DNA from: CAYGZM01 sp964354365
GTDB taxonomy: Bacteria > Planctomycetota > Phycisphaerae > Sedimentisphaerales > Anaerobacaceae
Assembly: GCA_964354365.1 (NCBI GenBank)
Contig: CAYGZM010000044.1
Span: 1-26,573 of the forward strand
DNA length: 26,573 nt
Direction of reading: 5' to 3'
Shown in pieces: positions 23,760 to 26,573 of the stretch. The position numbers and the translations under genes were made by a program. Under the pieces are notes generated by a model that saw only the letters and a program-made list of their open reading frames with translations, searched no databases and was not told where the DNA came from. How positions within the stretch are numbered: position 1 is the stretch's first letter; the number at the start of each line of letters is the position of its first letter.

Positions 23760-24172
23760 AAGTTTCGTGGGGGATATTCTTTGTACAGTTTATAATAATC
23801 TTTCAGTAATTCGGTCTCTGCTTGTTTTAGGGATTGCACAGGTAAATAAGCAATTCTGATATTGCCATAGTGAGTAATAATATAACTGTACAAAGGCGAA
23901 TTTTCACCAGAACAAAAAGCCTCAGCATATTTCATATATCTGCTACTCAAATTCTGTTTGGTTTGGCCTATGTATATGACAACACTTTCAGATTTGACTC
24001 TTGGTATCTTTTTTTCACAGACAAAGGTATATAGGACATTGGAGGCGTTCTTTGCTTCTTGAGAACTAAATACCTGTCTGAATTGTTGCAGGCAATCGCT
24101 CTTAGGCGTATGACTTTTAATACTATTAGGTAAAACAGAACACGACTGAAAGAACTGCAATAGCGTTAACAT
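23723..24172 (-). CDS. GIY-YIG-like nuclease-fold protein (copy 1)
   Basis: A 149-residue protein. The central part (VVIYIGQTKQNLSSRYMKYA, about residues 66-85) matches the YIG strand and the following Arg helix of GIY-YIG nucleases. The first GIY strand is likely VLYTF, a weak match. Downstream, QAETELLKDYY and PPRN resemble the late Glu and Asn motifs of the fold. Members cut DNA in repair, restriction or homing. The role of this one is unknown. It starts at ATG 25 bases after a PEP-CTERM tail, with a weak ribosome site. Its last 10 codons (RRSYCSVSVR) run through the next PEP-CTERM tail in a different frame, so the C-terminus looks like an insertion junction. Base composition is AT-rich compared with the Pho island, which suggests transfer. 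Confidence 0.6.
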   Translation of the reverse strand: MLTLLQFFQSCSVLPNSIKSHTPKSDCLQQFRQVFSSQEAKNASNVLYTFVCEKKIPRVKSESVVIYIGQTKQNLSSRYMKYAEAFCSGENSPLYSYIITHYGNIRIAYLPVQSLKQAETELLKDYYKLYKEYPPRNFQRRSYCSVSVR

Positions 24173-24196
24173 ATTTTATCTCTTTTCCAAAAGGTT

Positions 24197-24268
24197 TTAT
24201 CGTCTTTTTCTCAACATCACCGCACCCAAGCCGAGCAGCAAGAGTGTAGACGGAGGCAACCCTAACGG
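24197..24268 (-). pseudogene. Detached PEP-CTERM sorting tail (copy 2)
   Basis: The minus strand encodes PLGLPPSTLLLLGLGAVMLR then KRR and a stop. PPST takes the place of PEP, followed by a hydrophobic helix and basic end, a classic planctomycete PEP-CTERM tail. No start or body of the protein is present. The GIY-YIG gene at 24306-24704 and its terminator precede it directly. The DNA matches copy 1 closely over about 35 bases (CTCAACATCACCGCACC on the plus strand is identical). Confidence 0.7.
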
Positions 24269-24278
24269 TTTTGACCGG

Positions 24279-24307
24279 AAAAAACCCTTACCGAACGGTA
24301 AGGGTTT
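24279..24307 (-). terminator. Rho-independent terminator of GIY-YIG gene copy 2
   Basis: On the minus strand AAACCCTTACCG and CGGTAAGGGTTT form a near-perfect stem with a tight loop, running into six T residues. It overlaps the stop codon of the GIY-YIG gene and would end its transcript. Confidence 0.85.
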
Positions 24308-24704
24308 AATGCTCTGCTGCAATACCGTACTTCGGAAACAGAACTCCTGTAAAATAGCCTTCCAAAGCACCTCTGATTCTCATATCTTTTTCTTCAATCC
24401 AACTCACAATAGCGTGCTTCCGCAAAAATTGCTTTGCTGTCTGTTTGTTCGCACACTCACCAGATTCAATGAGATATTTTTTCAGCCGTGCAGTTGTTGT
24501 TGGTCCCATCAGGTGATTTGTATAAATTCGACGACGCAGATTGACGGTGCGTCCTACGTAGTATGATTTGTTCCTTGCTATGATTAAATAGACCCCAGCA
24601 GCTTTTGGCAGGTCTGTTGGTTTCATATTCTTAAAAGCAAGCCCTGAATTTTTTTGAATTGCTTTTAATGAACCTGCGAGAAATTTTTGCCAATCGGTTT
24701 TCAC
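24306..24704 (-). CDS. GIY-YIG nuclease-domain protein (copy 2)
   Basis: A 132-residue protein with a clear GIY-YIG motif pair: GVYLI (Gly37 to Ile41) and YYVGRT (48-53), then the Arg of NLRRRI (near 57) and a Glu in RGALEGYFTG (near 115). The domain fills most of the protein, with about 35 residues before it and no extra DNA-binding domain visible. It starts at GTG with GGAGA about 8 bases upstream. GIY-YIG stand-alone proteins include homing-type and repair nucleases. The substrate is not predictable. A strong terminator sits on its stop codon, so it forms its own short transcript, perhaps with the 61-codon gene upstream. It is followed directly by a detached PEP-CTERM tail, as is copy 1. 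Confidence 0.75.
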   Translation of the reverse strand: MKTDWQKFLAGSLKAIQKNSGLAFKNMKPTDLPKAAGVYLIIARNKSYYVGRTVNLRRRIYTNHLMGPTTTARLKKYLIESGECANKQTAKQFLRKHAIVSWIEEKDMRIRGALEGYFTGVLFPKYGIAAEH

Positions 24705-24809
24705 TTGAAAAGTCTCCTCAGTCCACGTCCCGGTATCTTGCCTGCTGCTCTGCGTGCGAACCGCCTATATCGCCACTATCTGGTAGAGTATGCCCTCTTG
24801 TAAATTTGC

Positions 24810-24995
24810 TCATTTTCTTTCAACAATCTTTTTGATTTCTTCCAATTTGTTAGCTTCTTTTGCTAAATCATAGAGTTCGTGTGTGCGCTTATCGAGAAGC
24901 TCAAAATCCTTTTGGGTAAGTATGTTTTGTTCTTTTAGTTGATTTAATCTCGTTGTAATACTTTGTTGAATCCTCTGGGCTTTTGGCATTGCCAT
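24810..24995 (-). CDS. Small coiled-coil protein of unknown function
   Basis: A 61-residue, Lys/Glu/Leu-rich protein (LNQLKEQNILTQKDFELLDK, then LYDLAKEANKLEEIKKIVER) predicted to be almost wholly helical. AAGGAAA lies about 7 bases before the ATG, which supports translation. I do not recognise a family. It lies between the integrase remnant and the GIY-YIG gene on the same strand. Such small helical proteins are common cargo in integrative elements. Confidence 0.55.
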   Translation of the reverse strand: MAMPKAQRIQQSITTRLNQLKEQNILTQKDFELLDKRTHELYDLAKEANKLEEIKKIVERK

Positions 24996-25031
24996 AACAA
25001 TATTTCCTTATTCCTTCCAATTTTAACCGAG

Positions 25032-25265
25032 TTAATCCAGACTATCAAGTACGCTTCTATTCGCTCCGGGACTTATGTGTCCATACAAATCGACAGTAGT
25101 TGCTATTGAGCTATGCCCCAATTGTTCTTTAACATAATGTATCGGTGCACCCGCTTGTAAGAGCAAACTTGCGTAAGTGTGTCGGCAATCGTGTATCCTT
25201 ATACGAGGCAGCTTTGCTTTTGTCAGCAGTGGCGTAAAGACATTCTGTCGAAACTTGTCCGGATT
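25032..25265 (-). pseudogene. Tyrosine recombinase (phage-type integrase), C-terminal remnant
   Basis: About 76 codons encode the end of a tyrosine integrase: NPDKFRQNVFTPLLTKAKL, then RIRIHDCRHTYASLLL (the HxxR box), VKEQLGHSSIATTVDLYGH (second His and catalytic Tyr region) and a PGANRSVLDSLD tail. The N-terminal arm-binding and core domains and the first catalytic Arg are missing. Upstream the frame runs directly into a copy of the tRNA-Ser 5' end and its flank, so the gene was cut off at that junction. It is inactive as it stands but marks an old integrative element. Confidence 0.88.
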
Positions 25266-25270
25266 CAATT

Positions 25271-25535
25271 GCTCGGCCACCTCTCCGAGCAATCTGCAAT
25301 AATCTACATACCGCCGAGACACATTGCAAGAAGATACGCCGCAAATTGGCTCTTTTTCACAAGAACTCCGCGCGCCGCATTCCCTCCGAGTGTTGCACTA
25401 CCTTCCTAAACGCCCGCGGCATCCCCTCGACACAGTCTTTCAATATCCCTCGCCACAATCTCCGCAATGATTCGGTCCCGTTCGGACAATTCCGCCTCTG
25501 GCCGCCCGTCCCTATTGCTCACTTGCTCGGCCCGC
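25271..25535. repeat. Right copy of the 260-bp imperfect direct repeat
   Basis: It begins with the same 16 bases as the tRNA-Ser 5' end (25271-25286) and continues into the 3' part of the basic-protein gene. Together with 23109-23372 it brackets about 1.9 kb holding the GIY-YIG ORFs, the PEP-CTERM tails and the integrase remnant. Confidence 0.85.
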
Positions 25536-25891
25536 GGAACCCTAACGGGAGCAGCGCCCCTCATTCCAGGGCCTTTTCTTTTTACCGCAGCGACCTTTCG
25601 TTGCTCGGCCAGAATCTGTTGCCCCAGGTCAAACGTCGGTATTTCGCTGCCCTGCCGGGCCACACCCCGCGGTTTGGCCTCTCTGCCCTTGGCCGGAGCT
25701 CTCCCTGCGACCGGTGATTTTCCCGTTGAAACCTGTCTGCCCTTCTTTTGAGATGGCAACGCTTCATTCCCGCCGGGTTTGGCCTTCTGCGGGCTTTCAT
25801 CACGGCCAGCATCTTCGCCGTATGGAGGCACTATGTCCTCTGCACGAAGCACACCACCATTACGTTTTTTTTTGCGGCCGGCCTTACCCAT
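25406..25891 (-). CDS. Basic, low-complexity protein of unknown function
   Basis: A 161-residue protein. The N-terminal two thirds is rich in Lys, Arg, Gly and Pro (GKAGRKKKRNGG, QKAKPGGNEALPSQKKGRQV), looks disordered and could bind nucleic acid. The C-terminal 35 residues (AELSERDRIIAEIVARDIER) form an amphipathic helix. This is the part conserved in the truncated copy near the tRNA, which suggests it is the functional end. AAGGAG lies 9 bases before the ATG at 25891. Two GTG codons directly upstream are alternatives. There is no signal peptide or membrane segment. I do not recognise the family. Confidence 0.6.
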   Translation of the reverse strand: MGKAGRKKKRNGGVLRAEDIVPPYGEDAGRDESPQKAKPGGNEALPSQKKGRQVSTGKSPVAGRAPAKGREAKPRGVARQGSEIPTFDLGQQILAEQRKVAAVKRKGPGMRGAAPVRVPRAEQVSNRDGRPEAELSERDRIIAEIVARDIERLCRGDAAGV

Positions 25892-25926
25892 CACCACGTT
25901 CTCCTTCTTCCCACCTCCTTAAAGGC

Positions 25927-26106
25927 TTCTGCAAAATTGCAGGTTAGACCTATATTGTTGAAGAAAATCTCTTATGATTTTCTTCAATAATCACCTAAGC
26001 GATTACGAGACAATACGTCGCCATTGAAAAGAAAAATCAGTCCTGAGCAAAGTCGAAGGAACGATTTTTTCTTTTCTAAGTAGGCCTAACCTGCAATTTT
26101 GCAGAA
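25927..26106. repeat. 180-bp nested palindromic element
   Basis: The outer arms are 26 bases each (25927-25952 and 26081-26106) and pair with one mismatch (TTCTGCAAAATTGCAGGTTA and its complement). Each arm also has an internal palindrome (CTGCAA-AA-TTGCAG). Inside are two further hairpins: 25953-25989 (TTGAAGAAAATC against GATTTTCTTCAA) and 26026-26076 (GAAAAGAAAAATC against GATTTTTTCTTTTC). The loop of the latter contains TCCTGAGCAAAGTCGAAGGA, close to a common extragenic repeat. It encodes no protein and could be a MITE-like element or a structured RNA. Confidence 0.75.
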
Positions 26107-26169
26107 CTCATCCACCTCTTTAGTCTAACAAAACCGACTACGTTAGTCAAGGAGAATCGCCCTGTCGCC

Positions 26170-26280
26170 GTTGTGGGTCAGTTATGGGGAGCGAGCCCTG
26201 TGGCACGGCCATCTTGGCCGTGCGTCGCACGGGCTTCCAGCCCGTGTCTTGTTCAAAAACCACCCGAAACTGACCCCTTA
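26170..26280. mobile_element. 111-bp MITE-like element with 9-bp target duplication
   Basis: Direct repeats CCTGTCGCC flank the element exactly (26161-26169 and 26281-26289). Near its ends lie the inverted 9-mers GGGTCAGTT (26175-26183) and AACTGACCC (26268-26276). Two strong hairpins fill the middle: GCACGGCC-ATCTT-GGCCGTGC (26203-26223) and CACGGGCT-TCC-AGCCCGTG (26228-26246). Without coding capacity, it fits a miniature element mobilised in trans. Confidence 0.65.
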
Positions 26281-26304
26281 CCTGTCGCCACGTTGGTTGG
26301 TTGC

Positions 26305-26573
26305 CTATAAGCGTTTCACATAGACGTAGTACGCCCCGCGTGATTCGCCTTTATCATCGGTGAACCACGTTTGCAACCGGGTCTTACCCGCTTTGAGCCT
26401 CACTCGAAACCGCACCTCGACCGCATCGGCGGCAACCGGCTTAGTCTCATCCACATCCGCGATTTGGAGCCGTGCTTGGGTTGCACTGATAGCCTTGCCG
26501 CCCTCAATAGCGGCATTTATGGGCTTATCAACCTCGATTGGCCAGCGCCGCAGGGCGAATTCATACTCGCCGT
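26305..26573 (-). CDS. Arylsulfatase C-terminal part (5' end outside window)
   Basis: On the minus strand an open frame runs in from the right edge to a TAG at 26305-26307, giving 88 visible codons. It encodes GEYEFALRRWPIEVDKPINA, later KAGKTRLQTWFTDDKGESRG and AYYVYVKRL. This is the typical C-terminal beta-domain of planctomycete arylsulfatases, where a D-GEYEF-LRRWP segment and an LQTWF/YYVYV ending are common. The catalytic N-terminal domain with the formylglycine site lies outside the window, so activity cannot be judged. Planctomycetes encode many such enzymes for sulfated polysaccharides. The neighbouring MITE-like element is inserted just after its stop codon. Confidence 0.8.
   Translation of the reverse strand, partial: GEYEFALRRWPIEVDKPINAAIEGGKAISATQARLQIADVDETKPVAADAVEVRFRVRLKAGKTRLQTWFTDDKGESRGAYYVYVKRL

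Overview
The window looks like part of a Planctomycetota chromosome, probably Phycisphaerae or Sedimentisphaerales-like. The reasons are PEP-CTERM tails, a planctomycete-type arylsulfatase C-terminus, split System II cytochrome c assembly genes and a G+C content estimated by eye at a little over 50 percent. The taxonomy is an inference. No rRNA or other phylogenetic marker is present.

Layout. Bases 1-2761 hold the end of a sensor kinase gene facing a ccsA/resB pair for cytochrome c assembly. Bases 2762-4981 hold a gene-poor stretch, a Tat-exported nitrilase-type amidohydrolase and a small unknown gene. Bases 4616-19163 are a large phosphate (Pho) island. Pst system 1 (pstS-pstC-pstA-pstB plus the unknown gene), a beta-barrel porin, a small membrane protein, phoR and phoB all lie on the minus strand. 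Pst system 2 (pstS-pstC-pstA-pstB-pstB'-phoU) lies on the plus strand. Next come a large secreted protein of unknown function, a transposase scrap and a DUF4239-like membrane protein. From about 23 kb the window is mobile or eroded DNA: tRNA-Ser(GCT), a 260-bp imperfect direct repeat that includes the tRNA 5' end, an integrase remnant, two GIY-YIG ORFs each followed by a PEP-CTERM tail, a basic unknown protein, two palindromic (MITE-like) elements and the 3' end of an arylsulfatase gene.

How the genes work together. PhoR/PhoB would sense phosphate limitation. Three near-identical promoter-like arrays (four hexamers at exact 11-bp steps, 9 bases, then TA-N3-T) lie upstream of pstS1, pstS2 and the small-membrane-protein/porin unit, always in gene orientation. 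I read them as PhoB boxes. Outer-membrane uptake (porin), periplasmic capture (PstS1, lipoprotein PstS2), two ABC importers and PhoU feedback would then form one regulon.

The most notable observation is in Pst system 2. Its two adjacent ATPases have complementary defects. PstB2 keeps the LSGGQ signature but lacks the Q-loop glutamine and the switch histidine. PstB3 keeps those but has LSAEQ in place of LSGGQ. A heterodimer would therefore have one intact and one degenerate ATP site, as in asymmetric ABC exporters but here in a phosphate importer.
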